The notes under the pieces: model-generated | Told to the model about the DNA's origin: nothing | Seen by the model: the letters and a program-made list of their open reading frames with translations, nothing else | The model's database searches: none | Position numbers and translations under genes: made by a program | In this document: positions 1-6,209 of the stretch, piece after piece | How positions within the stretch are numbered: the first letter of the stretch is position 1 | Layout of the letters: each line of letters begins with the position of its first letter | Assembly: GCA_028222445.1 (NCBI GenBank) | Contig: JAOISU010000017.1 | Location: 1-14,871, forward strand | DNA: 14,871 bases | Reading direction: 5' to 3' | DNA from: Candidatus Pelagibacter sp. | Lineage (GTDB): Bacteria > Pseudomonadota > Alphaproteobacteria > Pelagibacterales > Pelagibacteraceae

Positions 1-1002
1 GACGGTTCTTATTTATCTTCTTTTTTAATAAATAAAGGATATCTTGTTCACGGTGTTAAAAGAAGATCTTCCTCTCTTAATACAACTAGAATAGATCATA
101 TTTATCAAGACCCATATGAAAGAAAAAGAAATTTTTTTTTGCACTATGGAGATGTTACTGATGCAATATCAGTTTCAAGTTTAATAAAGAAAATTAAACC
201 AACAGAAATATATAATCTTGCCGCTCAATCTCATGTAGCAGTTTCTTTTGAAGTGCCTGAATATACGGCCAATGCAGATGCTATTGGAGCACTGAGAATA
301 TTAGAAGCCATTAAGTTTCATGGATTTGAAAAAATTACAAAGTTTTATCAGGCGGGAACATCAGAAATGTTTGGAAAAGTTATGGAAGTCCCACAAACAG
401 AAAAAACACCTTTTTATCCAAGAAGTCCGTATGGTGTAGCAAAAGTTTATGCTCATTTTATAACGATTAACTATAGAGAGGCTTATAATATTTTTGCCTG
501 CAATGGGATATTATTCAATCATGAGAGCCCTGTAAGAGGTGAAACTTTTGTAACTAGAAAAATTGTAATTGGACTTTGTAAAATTAAACTAAAAAAAATG
601 AAAACATTAAGACTTGGAAATTTAAATGCAAAAAGAGATTGGGGGCATGCAAAAGATTATGTCGAAGCAATGTGGAAAATGCTTCAAAGAAAAACACCCT
701 CAGACTATGTTATATCAACTGGTAAACAATACACGGTAAAACAATTTGTTAATTTAGTTTTAAACAGACTAAATATAAAGTTTGTTTGGAAGGGTAGTGG
801 CATTAATGAAAAATGTTTTGATACAATGGGTAACTGCTTAGTTGCATGTGACAAGGAGTATTTCAGACCGTTAGAAGTAGATACTTTATTAGGCAATTCG
901 CGTAAAGCAAAGAAAGAGCTGAATTGGAAACCAAAAATTTCTTTAAAAGAACTTGTAAACGAAATGGTTGATTTTGATTTAAAAAGATTAACCAATGATT
1001 AA
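1..1002 (+). CDS. gmd: GDP-mannose 4,6-dehydratase, 5'-truncated by window edge
   Basis: Gmd converts GDP-D-mannose to GDP-4-keto-6-deoxy-D-mannose, the first step towards GDP-L-fucose and related sugars for cell-surface glycans; it is a cytosolic NADP-dependent extended short-chain dehydrogenase. The frame is open from base 1 and 333 residues are visible. The fragment begins DGSYL, which in the family follows the nucleotide-binding glycine motif, so about 13 N-terminal residues are missing. A TTG at 139 is internal and not the start. Visible landmarks are KRRSSS near residue 20, the catalytic Thr/Glu in GTSEMFG (T120, E122), the YxxxK pair in SPYGVAK (Y144, K148), the GETFVTRK segment and RDWGHAKDYVEAMW. 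These offsets match E. coli Gmd shifted by 13. A Val stands where SPRRGETF is usual (SPVRGETF). The stop overlaps the start of fcl by 8 bases, indicating coupled translation. Confidence 0.96.
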   Translation, partial: DGSYLSSFLINKGYLVHGVKRRSSSLNTTRIDHIYQDPYERKRNFFLHYGDVTDAISVSSLIKKIKPTEIYNLAAQSHVAVSFEVPEYTANADAIGALRILEAIKFHGFEKITKFYQAGTSEMFGKVMEVPQTEKTPFYPRSPYGVAKVYAHFITINYREAYNIFACNGILFNHESPVRGETFVTRKIVIGLCKIKLKKMKTLRLGNLNAKRDWGHAKDYVEAMWKMLQRKTPSDYVISTGKQYTVKQFVNLVLNRLNIKFVWKGSGINEKCFDTMGNCLVACDKEYFRPLEVDTLLGNSRKAKKELNWKPKISLKELVNEMVDFDLKRLTND

Positions 1003-1936
1003 TTTAAATTCGAAAATTTATATTGCAGGTCATAGAGGTTTGGTTGGTAGTGCAATTTTTAGGCAATTAAAAAAAAAAGGATATAAAAAAATCATAATAG
1101 CAGATAAATCAAAATTAGATCTTACAAATCAATCAAAAGTTTATAATTTTTTAAAAAAAAAAAAACCAAAATTTATTTTTATAGCTGCAGCAAAAGTAGG
1201 TGGAATATATTCAAATAGCAAGTATCCTGCTGAATTTATCCATAACAATTTAATTATACAAAATAATATTATTCACTCAGCATATCTATGCAATATAAAG
1301 GATTTAATTTTTTTAGGTTCAAGTTGTGTTTACCCTAAGCTTTGTAAACAACCTATTAAAGAGGATTATTTACTTAACGGTCCTCTTGAAAAAACTAATG
1401 AAGCGTATGCAGTAGCTAAAATTGCAGGTATAAAAATGTGTGAAAGTTATAACCTTCAATTTAAAACAAATTATAAATGCTTAATGCCTACAAATACTTT
1501 TGGCCCCAATGATAATTATGATGCTCTGAATTCACATTTCTTTCCATCACTAATAAAAAAGATTCATGAAATTAAAATTAAGGGTAAAAAAGAATTAACA
1601 ATCTGGGGTGATGGTTCACCTAAAAGAGAAGTAGTGTATGTAGATGATATTGCTGATGCATGTATTTATTTTATGAAAAAACGATTTAAACAAACAACAC
1701 TTAATATTGGCACTGGTAAAGATCGCTCTATTGAGCAATATGCAAAAATTATTTTAAATTTAATTTTACCCAATAAAAAAATAAAAATTAAATATGACAA
1801 ATCAAAACCCAATGGAACACCTAGAAAAGTAATGGATGTTTCGTTAGCAAAAAAATATGGATGGAAATCGAAGACAGATTTAAAAGATGCTATTAAGATG
1901 ACTTATAATGACTATTTGTCTAAAAATTATTGTTAA
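995..1936 (+). CDS. fcl: GDP-L-fucose synthase (GDP-4-keto-6-deoxymannose epimerase/reductase)
   Basis: This bifunctional enzyme epimerises the Gmd product at C3 and C5 and reduces it with NADPH to GDP-L-fucose. The 313-residue length is normal. The N-terminal Rossmann motif GHRGLVGSA is at residues 12-20. The catalytic region shows SSCVYP (C111) and the YxxxK pair in YAVAK (Y138, K142); H181 fits the family's catalytic histidine. WGDGSPKREVVYVDDIA (204-220) is the typical C-terminal signature. The ATG lies inside the end of gmd, and I see no Shine-Dalgarno sequence. Two long A runs in the gene encode lysine-rich stretches and could promote slippage (listed separately). Together with gmd it forms a complete two-step pathway for GDP-fucose. 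Confidence 0.96.
   Translation: MINLNSKIYIAGHRGLVGSAIFRQLKKKGYKKIIIADKSKLDLTNQSKVYNFLKKKKPKFIFIAAAKVGGIYSNSKYPAEFIHNNLIIQNNIIHSAYLCNIKDLIFLGSSCVYPKLCKQPIKEDYLLNGPLEKTNEAYAVAKIAGIKMCESYNLQFKTNYKCLMPTNTFGPNDNYDALNSHFFPSLIKKIHEIKIKGKKELTIWGDGSPKREVVYVDDIADACIYFMKKRFKQTTLNIGTGKDRSIEQYAKIILNLILPNKKIKIKYDKSKPNGTPRKVMDVSLAKKYGWKSKTDLKDAIKMTYNDYLSKNYC
1069..1078 (+). repeat. A10 homopolymer inside fcl
   Basis: Ten consecutive A residues within codons about 25-29 of fcl, encoding part of a lysine stretch (QLKKKGYKK). The frame is intact in this sequence. Runs of this length can cause polymerase slippage; whether this one does is unknown. Confidence 0.9.
1153..1165 (+). repeat. A13 homopolymer inside fcl
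   Basis: Thirteen consecutive A residues encode the KKKK of FLKKKKPKF at about fcl residues 53-58. It is the longest mononucleotide run I found in the window and lies early in a surface-sugar gene. The frame is intact here. It could be a slippage or phase-variable site, or simply a product of the AT-rich genome. Confidence 0.9.
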
Positions 1937-1953
1937 ACAAAGATTTTCTTTTC

Positions 1954-1982
1954 TTTACAATATCAATATTCTTGAGTATAAA
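1954..1982 (+). promoter_or_regulatory. Candidate sigma70-type promoter of the 5S rRNA gene
   Basis: TTTACA (1954-1959) and TATAAA (1977-1982) are separated by exactly 17 bases, each one mismatch from the housekeeping consensus. The first base of the folded 5S RNA is near 1988, 5-6 bases after the -10 box, so transcription would start at or next to the 5' end of 5S. The bases between (AACGC) include the GC-rich discriminator seen at many rRNA promoters. The site fills the 51-base gap after fcl. This is a motif match only. Confidence 0.6.
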
Positions 1983-1987
1983 AACGC

Positions 1988-2102
1988 GCCGGTGATTATT
2001 GCGAAGGGGTAATACCCGATCCCATTCCGAACTCGGAAGTCAAGCCCTTCAGCGCCAATGGTACTTTGTCTTAAGACACGGAAGAGTAGGACATTGCCGG
2101 CT
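1988..2102 (+). rRNA. rrf: 5S ribosomal RNA, solitary
   Basis: 5S rRNA of the large ribosomal subunit. The ends pair as helix I: GCCGGTG (1988-1994) with TGCCGGC (2095-2101), closed by GC pairs and GU wobbles. The universally conserved block CCGAACTCGGAAGT lies at 2027-2040, and the loop E/helix IV region is recognisable as AATGGTACT (2057-2065) and GAAGAGTAGG (2081-2090). The length of about 115 bases is normal. No 23S gene lies upstream; a protein-coding gdp-fucose gene does, so 5S is detached from the rest of the rRNA operon. L36 begins only 12 bases downstream and there is no terminator between them. The exact ends are uncertain by a few bases. Confidence 0.95.
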
Positions 2103-2114
2103 AAAAAAAATATT

Positions 2115-2240
2115 ATGAAAATTAAAAGCTCGTTAAAATCACTAAAAAAAAGAGACCTTAATTCTAAACTTGTTAGAAGAAGAGGTAGAGTTTATATAAT
2201 AAACAAAACAAACCCAAAGTTTAAAGCAAGACAGAAGTAG
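2115..2240 (+). CDS. rpmJ: 50S ribosomal protein L36 (zinc-free form)
   Basis: L36 is the smallest protein of the large ribosomal subunit. I chose the ATG at 2115, which gives 41 residues beginning [14 protein letters not shown]; this matches alphaproteobacterial L36, with [19 protein letters not shown] in the middle and C-terminus. An in-frame upstream ATG at 2058 lies inside the 5S rRNA gene and would add 19 residues unlike L36, so I reject it. There are no cysteines: this is the C-minus form, which does not bind the zinc ion held by four Cys/His ligands in other L36 proteins. The 12 bases between 5S and the ATG are A-rich with no Shine-Dalgarno motif. It is probably made from a transcript that starts at the 5S gene. 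Confidence 0.93.
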   Translation: MKIKSSLKSLKKRDLNSKLVRRRGRVYIINKTNPKFKARQK

Positions 2241-2245
2241 TTTTT

Positions 2246-2356
2246 ATGGATAACCAAGACCATAAAAATACCTGGAATAATTTCACAAAGTTTGTGTTGT
2301 GGGGAACTGTCGCTGTTATAGGTGTTTTAGTTTTAATGGCAATATTCTTGCTATAA
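2246..2356 (+). CDS. Tiny single-span membrane protein, aa3-type cytochrome c oxidase subunit IV-like
   Basis: A 36-codon gene, easily missed because of its size. The product begins MDNQDHKNTWNNFTKF and continues as one hydrophobic segment from about residue 17 to the C-terminus, with tryptophans at 10 and 19. A short polar N-terminus containing H..TW..F.K followed by a single helix is the pattern of the bacterial aa3-type cytochrome c oxidase subunit IV family, known from Paracoccus, where it is a small accessory subunit of the terminal oxidase. In many alphaproteobacteria this small gene sits just before the transhydrogenase genes, as here (9 bases before pntAA and 5 after rpmJ). Family assignment rests on pattern and context; the existence of the gene is more secure than its function. 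Confidence 0.7.
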   Translation: MDNQDHKNTWNNFTKFVLWGTVAVIGVLVLMAIFLL

Positions 2357-2365
2357 AGTTCTCTT

Positions 2366-3454
2366 ATGAGAATCGCTTCAATTTTAGAAAATCAAAATAT
2401 TGAAAAAAGAATTGCAATTACTCCTGAGATTGCAAAAAAATATATAGCTCTTGGTTTTGAAATTTCTTTGACCACTAAATATGGTGAACACTTAGGCTTT
2501 AAAGATAGTGAGTATAAAGATTTAGGTGTTGAAATTTCTTCTAACGAAACAGAAATATTAAGTAAAGCTAATATCATTATTCAGTTAGGCTTATTATCTG
2601 ATGAAAATCTTTCAAATTTAAAAGAAAACCAAACGCTTATTGGAGTACTCAATCCATATGCTCATAAAGAAAAAATAGAAAATTTATCTAAAAAAAATAT
2701 TAATGTTTTTTCTTTAGAAATGTTACCAAGAATAACTAGAGCTCAATCAATGGATATACTTTCTTCCCAAGCTAACCTTGCTGGTTATAAAGCGGTAATC
2801 GAGTCGTTTGCAAATTTTGAAAAAGCAATTCCAATGATGATGACAGCAGCTGGTACTATTCCAGCAGCAAAAGTATTGGTGGTTGGTGCGGGTGTTGCGG
2901 GCCTTCAAGCAATTGCAACTGCAAAAAGAATGGGTGCTATCGTATTTGCAACAGATGTTAGAATGGCATCAAAAGAGCAAGTTGAAAGTTTAGGTGGAAA
3001 ATTTTTAATTGTTGAAGGCTCTGAAAATCTTGAAACTGAAGGTGGCTATGCAAAGGAAGCTTCAGAAGAATTCAAAAAAAAACAAGAAGATCTTTTAGCT
3101 GAAACTTTAAAGAAAATTGATATTGTGATATGTACTGCTTTAATACCAGGAAAAAAAGCTCCATTAATCATTAAAGGTTCTATGATTAATAATATGCAGC
3201 CTGGTTCAGTTATATATGATTTAGCAGCTGTACAGGGTGGAAATGCTGAATTCACAGAAGTTGATAAAATTGTAGTTAAAAATGGAGTAAAGATTATGGG
3301 TGAAACTAATATACTTAATAAGCTTCCGGTTTCAGCCTCAAACTTGTATTCAAAAAATGTATTTAATTTCGTATCCAACTTATATGATAAAGAAAACAAA
3401 AAAATTAATATTAATTTAGAAGATGAAATAATTAGCAAAACATTAATTAAATAA
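2366..3454 (+). CDS. pntAA: NAD(P) transhydrogenase subunit alpha part 1, NAD(H)-binding domain I
   Basis: This soluble domain I binds NAD(H) on the cytosolic side of the proton-translocating transhydrogenase, which drives NADP reduction by NADH using the proton gradient. The 362-residue length fits the split, three-subunit form of Rhodospirillum and other alphaproteobacteria rather than the fused E. coli PntA. The N-terminus (RIAITPEIAKKY) resembles the alanine dehydrogenase/PntA fold. SLEMLPRITRAQSMDILSSQ at 116-135 is the mobile-loop region. GAGVAGLQ (174-181) is the dinucleotide-binding glycine motif, followed by FATDVR (194-199), whose Asp fits NAD preference. The start ATG has no Shine-Dalgarno sequence. 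The stop is 4 bases before pntAB. Confidence 0.97.
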   Translation: MRIASILENQNIEKRIAITPEIAKKYIALGFEISLTTKYGEHLGFKDSEYKDLGVEISSNETEILSKANIIIQLGLLSDENLSNLKENQTLIGVLNPYAHKEKIENLSKKNINVFSLEMLPRITRAQSMDILSSQANLAGYKAVIESFANFEKAIPMMMTAAGTIPAAKVLVVGAGVAGLQAIATAKRMGAIVFATDVRMASKEQVESLGGKFLIVEGSENLETEGGYAKEASEEFKKKQEDLLAETLKKIDIVICTALIPGKKAPLIIKGSMINNMQPGSVIYDLAAVQGGNAEFTEVDKIVVKNGVKIMGETNILNKLPVSASNLYSKNVFNFVSNLYDKENKKININLEDEIISKTLIK

Positions 3455-3458
3455 ATTT

Positions 3459-3770
3459 ATGGAAATAGACCCTTTTATATTTAGATTAAGTATCTTTATT
3501 TTATCAATTTTTATTGGTTATTATGTTGTATGGAGTGTAACACCATCTTTGCATACTCCACTAATGTCAGTTACAAATGCTATATCATCAGTAATTATTG
3601 TTGGTGCAATAATTGCAGGTTTAGCTGGTGGAGGCACTGATAGTATTTTTACTGTTTCTAATATTTTAGGTTTTTTAGCAATATCCCTTGCAGCTGTAAA
3701 TATATTTGGAGGATTTTTAGTAACGCAAAGAATGCTTCAAATGTATAAGAAAAAGAAGAAAGATAAATAA
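3459..3770 (+). CDS. pntAB: NAD(P) transhydrogenase subunit alpha part 2, membrane subunit
   Basis: A 103-residue membrane protein that forms part of domain II, the proton channel of the transhydrogenase; it corresponds to the C-terminal membrane part of fused PntA. Three hydrophobic helices are visible at about residues 6-27, 40-58 and 65-88, followed by a lysine-rich tail (KKKKKDK) expected on the cytosolic side. WSVTPSLHTPLMSVTNAIS (25-43) is the family signature between helices 1 and 2. It lies 4 bases after pntAA and 2 bases before pntB. Confidence 0.95.
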   Translation: MEIDPFIFRLSIFILSIFIGYYVVWSVTPSLHTPLMSVTNAISSVIIVGAIIAGLAGGGTDSIFTVSNILGFLAISLAAVNIFGGFLVTQRMLQMYKKKKKDK

Positions 3771-3772
3771 TT

Positions 3773-5167
3773 ATGTCAGCAAATTTATCAGCTATATTTT
3801 ATTTAATTTCTGGTGTTTTATTTATATTAGCACTAAGAGGGCTTTCATCACCTGAAACTTCAAGACAAGGTAATTTCTTTGGAATCTTGGGTATGATTAT
3901 TGCGATTACAGTTACCTTTTTATCAGTTGGAAATTTTTCTAGTGGATTGATTTATGTATTAATTTTTTTAGCAGTAGGTGGATTAATTGGAGCTTTCATA
4001 GCTTACAAAATACCAATGACAGCAATGCCAGAATTAGTTGCAGGTTTTCATAGCTTAGTTGGTTTAGCAGCGGTATTTGTTGCAATTTCAGCTTTCTTGA
4101 ATCCGGAGGCATTTAATCTAGGATCAGTAGGTGCTATTAAACTTGCAAGCTTAATTGAAATGTCAATTGGAGCCGCAGTTGGTGCAATTACATTTTCAGG
4201 TTCAATAATTGCCTTTTTAAAACTTCAGGGAATAATGTCAGGTTCACCAATTACTTTTAAAGGGCAGCATTTTCTTAATGCTTTATTGTTAATCTCAATA
4301 ATAATTTTAACTTACTTGTTATGTTCATCCCAGTCCTCTAATTTCTTTTGGATATTAATAGCTGTTTCATTTTTAATAGGATTTTTATTAATTATCCCCA
4401 TTGGTGGAGCAGACATGCCAGTAGTAATATCTATGTTAAATTCATACTCTGGTTGGGCTGCTGCAGGAATTGGTTTTACTTTAGAAAATACTGCATTAAT
4501 TATAACAGGAGCTCTTGTTGGATCTTCTGGTGCAATTTTATCTTACATAATGTGCAAAGGTATGAACCGTTCTTTCTTTAATGTAATTTTAGGAGGATTT
4601 GGTGCAACAGAACAATCCGCATCATCTGGAAATAAAGAACAAAGACCTGTTAAGAGTGGAAATGCTGAAGATGCAGCTTTCTTAATGAAAAATGCATCAT
4701 CTGTTATAATTGTTCCAGGTTATGGAATGGCTGTAGCTCAAGCACAACACGCACTAAGAGAGATGGTAGATACCTTAAAGAAAAATGATATTAAAGTGAC
4801 TTATGCAATTCATCCTGTAGCAGGAAGAATGCCGGGACATATGAATGTATTGTTAGCTGAGGCAAACGTTCCTTACGATGAGGTTTTTGAACTTGAAGAA
4901 ATTAATAATGATTTTGCTAATGCAGATGTTGCATTTGTAATTGGGGCAAATGATGTAACAAATCCAGTTGCAAAAACTGACCCTCAAAGCCCAATTTATG
5001 GAATGCCTGTATTAGATGTTGAAAAATGTAAGTCTGTATTGTTTGTAAAAAGAAGTTTATCTCCTGGATATGCTGGAATTGATAATGACCTATTTTATAA
5101 AGAAAATACTTTAATGCTATTTGCTGATGCAAAAAAGATGACTGAAGATATAACTAAAAATCTTTAA
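3773..5167 (+). CDS. pntB: NAD(P) transhydrogenase subunit beta
   Basis: PntB supplies the rest of the proton channel and the NADP(H)-binding domain III. The 464 residues are the usual length. Residues 1-265 are strongly hydrophobic with about nine spans. The channel residues seen in E. coli PntB are present: H93 in GFHSLVG, D214 in GGADMPVV and N223 in MLNSYSGWAAAG. The NADP domain starts near residue 300 with the motif PGYGMAVAQAQ (315-325), followed by HPVAGRMPGHMNVLLAEA (347-364), GANDVTNPVA (391-400) and KRSLSPGYAG. The complex would sit in the inner membrane and balance NADH against NADPH. The next gene, transaldolase, starts 5 bases after the stop. Confidence 0.97.
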   Translation: MSANLSAIFYLISGVLFILALRGLSSPETSRQGNFFGILGMIIAITVTFLSVGNFSSGLIYVLIFLAVGGLIGAFIAYKIPMTAMPELVAGFHSLVGLAAVFVAISAFLNPEAFNLGSVGAIKLASLIEMSIGAAVGAITFSGSIIAFLKLQGIMSGSPITFKGQHFLNALLLISIIILTYLLCSSQSSNFFWILIAVSFLIGFLLIIPIGGADMPVVISMLNSYSGWAAAGIGFTLENTALIITGALVGSSGAILSYIMCKGMNRSFFNVILGGFGATEQSASSGNKEQRPVKSGNAEDAAFLMKNASSVIIVPGYGMAVAQAQHALREMVDTLKKNDIKVTYAIHPVAGRMPGHMNVLLAEANVPYDEVFELEEINNDFANADVAFVIGANDVTNPVAKTDPQSPIYGMPVLDVEKCKSVLFVKRSLSPGYAGIDNDLFYKENTLMLFADAKKMTEDITKNL

Positions 5168-5172
5168 GACTA

Positions 5173-5871
5173 ATGACAATAAAAATATTTTGTGACATTG
5201 CAGAATTAAATCAAATAAAGAAATTTAATAAAAAAAAAATAGTTAAGGGATTTACAACTAATCCAAGTTTAATGAGAAAGGCAGGAGCAAAAGATTATAA
5301 ATCTTATTCGAAGAAAATACTAAAAATTTGTAATAACAAACCTGTTTCTTTAGAAGTTTTTGCTGATGAATATAAACAAATGAAGCAACAAGCTCTTCTG
5401 ATCAATACCTGGGGAAAGAATGTTTATGTAAAAGTGCCAGTGGCTAATTCTAGAGGTATTTTTATGGGCAAGATTATTAAAGAGCTTAATAGTTTAAATA
5501 TTAAACTTAATATTACAGCGGTATATAGTGCTAAACAGACAGAAAAAATTCTGAAATTAATTAATAAGAAAACTAAAGTTATAATTTCGATATTTGCTGG
5601 TAGAGCAGGTGATACTGGTAAAGATCCAATCCCAGAATTTAAAAAAAGTATTTCTATAGCAAAAAAGTTTAAAAATGTTGAAATACTTTGGGCGAGTGTT
5701 AGAGAGCCTTATAACTATCTACAAGCAAAACAGTTAGGTTGTCATATTATCACTATTCCACCAGCAACTATTGAAAAAATAGAGAATTTCGGAAAAACAT
5801 TCGATCAACTTACTAAAGAAACGGTTAAAGCTTTTTTGGTTGATAGCAAAAAATCTAAATTTCAAATTTAA
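5173..5871 (+). CDS. tal: Transaldolase, short MipB/FSA-type family
   Basis: Transaldolase moves a dihydroxyacetone unit between sugar phosphates in the non-oxidative pentose phosphate pathway. The 232-residue length fits the short transaldolase/fructose-6-phosphate aldolase family. Visible features: D8, GFTTNPSL (26-33), the Schiff-base lysine K87 in VYVKVPV, NITAVYSA (113-120), ISIFAGR (138-144) and WASVRE. Within this family fructose-6-phosphate aldolases carry Gln and Tyr at two active-site places where transaldolases carry Glu and Phe. Here these are E61 (SLEVFAD) and F141, favouring transaldolase. It follows pntB by 5 bases and completes, with tktA on the other strand, the pentose rearrangement steps. 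Its stop is 7 bases from the 3' end of the convergent tRNA gene. Confidence 0.88.
   Translation: MTIKIFCDIAELNQIKKFNKKKIVKGFTTNPSLMRKAGAKDYKSYSKKILKICNNKPVSLEVFADEYKQMKQQALLINTWGKNVYVKVPVANSRGIFMGKIIKELNSLNIKLNITAVYSAKQTEKILKLINKKTKVIISIFAGRAGDTGKDPIPEFKKSISIAKKFKNVEILWASVREPYNYLQAKQLGCHIITIPPATIEKIENFGKTFDQLTKETVKAFLVDSKKSKFQI
5848..5870 (-). terminator. Weak candidate terminator after tRNA-fMet
   Basis: On the minus strand, just after the tRNA, a near-perfect palindrome TAAATTTGAAATTTA (5870-5856) can form a 6-pair stem with a 3-base loop. It is followed after two bases by six T residues (5853-5848). Position and T tract fit a rho-independent terminator, but the stem is all AT and lies inside the end of the transaldolase gene, so the match may be chance. 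Confidence 0.25.
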
Positions 5872-5878
5872 TTGATTT

Positions 5879-5955
<77 letters not shown>

Positions 5956-5961
5956 GTATAT

Positions 5962-6156
5962 TTAAATTCTATTTTTAAGCTTATTAAGTTTTTTAACTCT
6001 CTTAATATTTTCTTGTAGAATTCTTTTTTTCTTTTCAGAGGGTTTTTCGTAAACACTCTTTAATTTTACTACTTTAAAAAAACCATCACGTTGTAATTTT
6101 CTTTTTAAAACTCTTAGAGCTTGTTCAATATTGTTATCTTTAACTTCAATTTTCAT
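5962..6156 (-). CDS. rpsU: 30S ribosomal protein S21
   Basis: S21 is a small basic protein of the 30S platform that helps mRNA binding at initiation. The 64 residues begin MKIEVKDNNIEQALRVLKRK, typical of S21, followed by KLQRDGFFKVVKLKSVYEKPSEK, which matches the alphaproteobacterial form, and a lysine/arginine-rich tail. The ATG is the only sensible start. Upstream there is a 51-base gap from trcR with a TATAAT box; downstream the initiator tRNA begins after 6 bases. An initiation-phase ribosomal protein and the initiator tRNA therefore probably share a transcript. Confidence 0.95.
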   Translation of the reverse strand: MKIEVKDNNIEQALRVLKRKLQRDGFFKVVKLKSVYEKPSEKKKRILQENIKRVKKLNKLKNRI

Positions 6157-6172
6157 AAATTTTAAGTGTGTT

Positions 6173-6209
6173 TAATTAACATTATATAATTTTACTGTCT
6201 ATTAAAATT
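6173..6209 (-). promoter_or_regulatory. Possible promoter upstream of rpsU
   Basis: The minus strand holds a perfect TATAAT (6186-6181), but 17 bases upstream there is only AATTTT. A better -35-like TAGACA (6201-6196) is 17 bases from a poorer TAATTA (6178-6173). Either could drive rpsU and tRNA-fMet separately from trcR. The region is so AT-rich that chance matches are expected. Confidence 0.3.

Noticed and set aside
139..141. TTG at 139 as the start of gmd
   Set aside because: The frame is open to base 1 and the upstream translation (DGSYL, KRRSSS, RIDHIYQDP) is conserved Gmd sequence, so the gene is cut by the window edge and does not start here.
2058..2114. Upstream in-frame ATG extending L36 by 19 residues
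   Set aside because: It lies inside the 5S rRNA gene and the added residues do not resemble L36; the ATG at 2115 gives the normal 41-residue protein.
3046..3438. 130-codon open frame antisense to pntAA
   Set aside because: It lies wholly opposite a well-conserved gene and its translation shows no recognisable family; AT-rich coding strands often leave such antisense frames.
4348..4581. 77-codon open frame within pntB in another frame
   Set aside because: It is an out-of-frame reading of the membrane region of pntB; its Trp/Cys/Tyr-rich composition is typical of a shadow.
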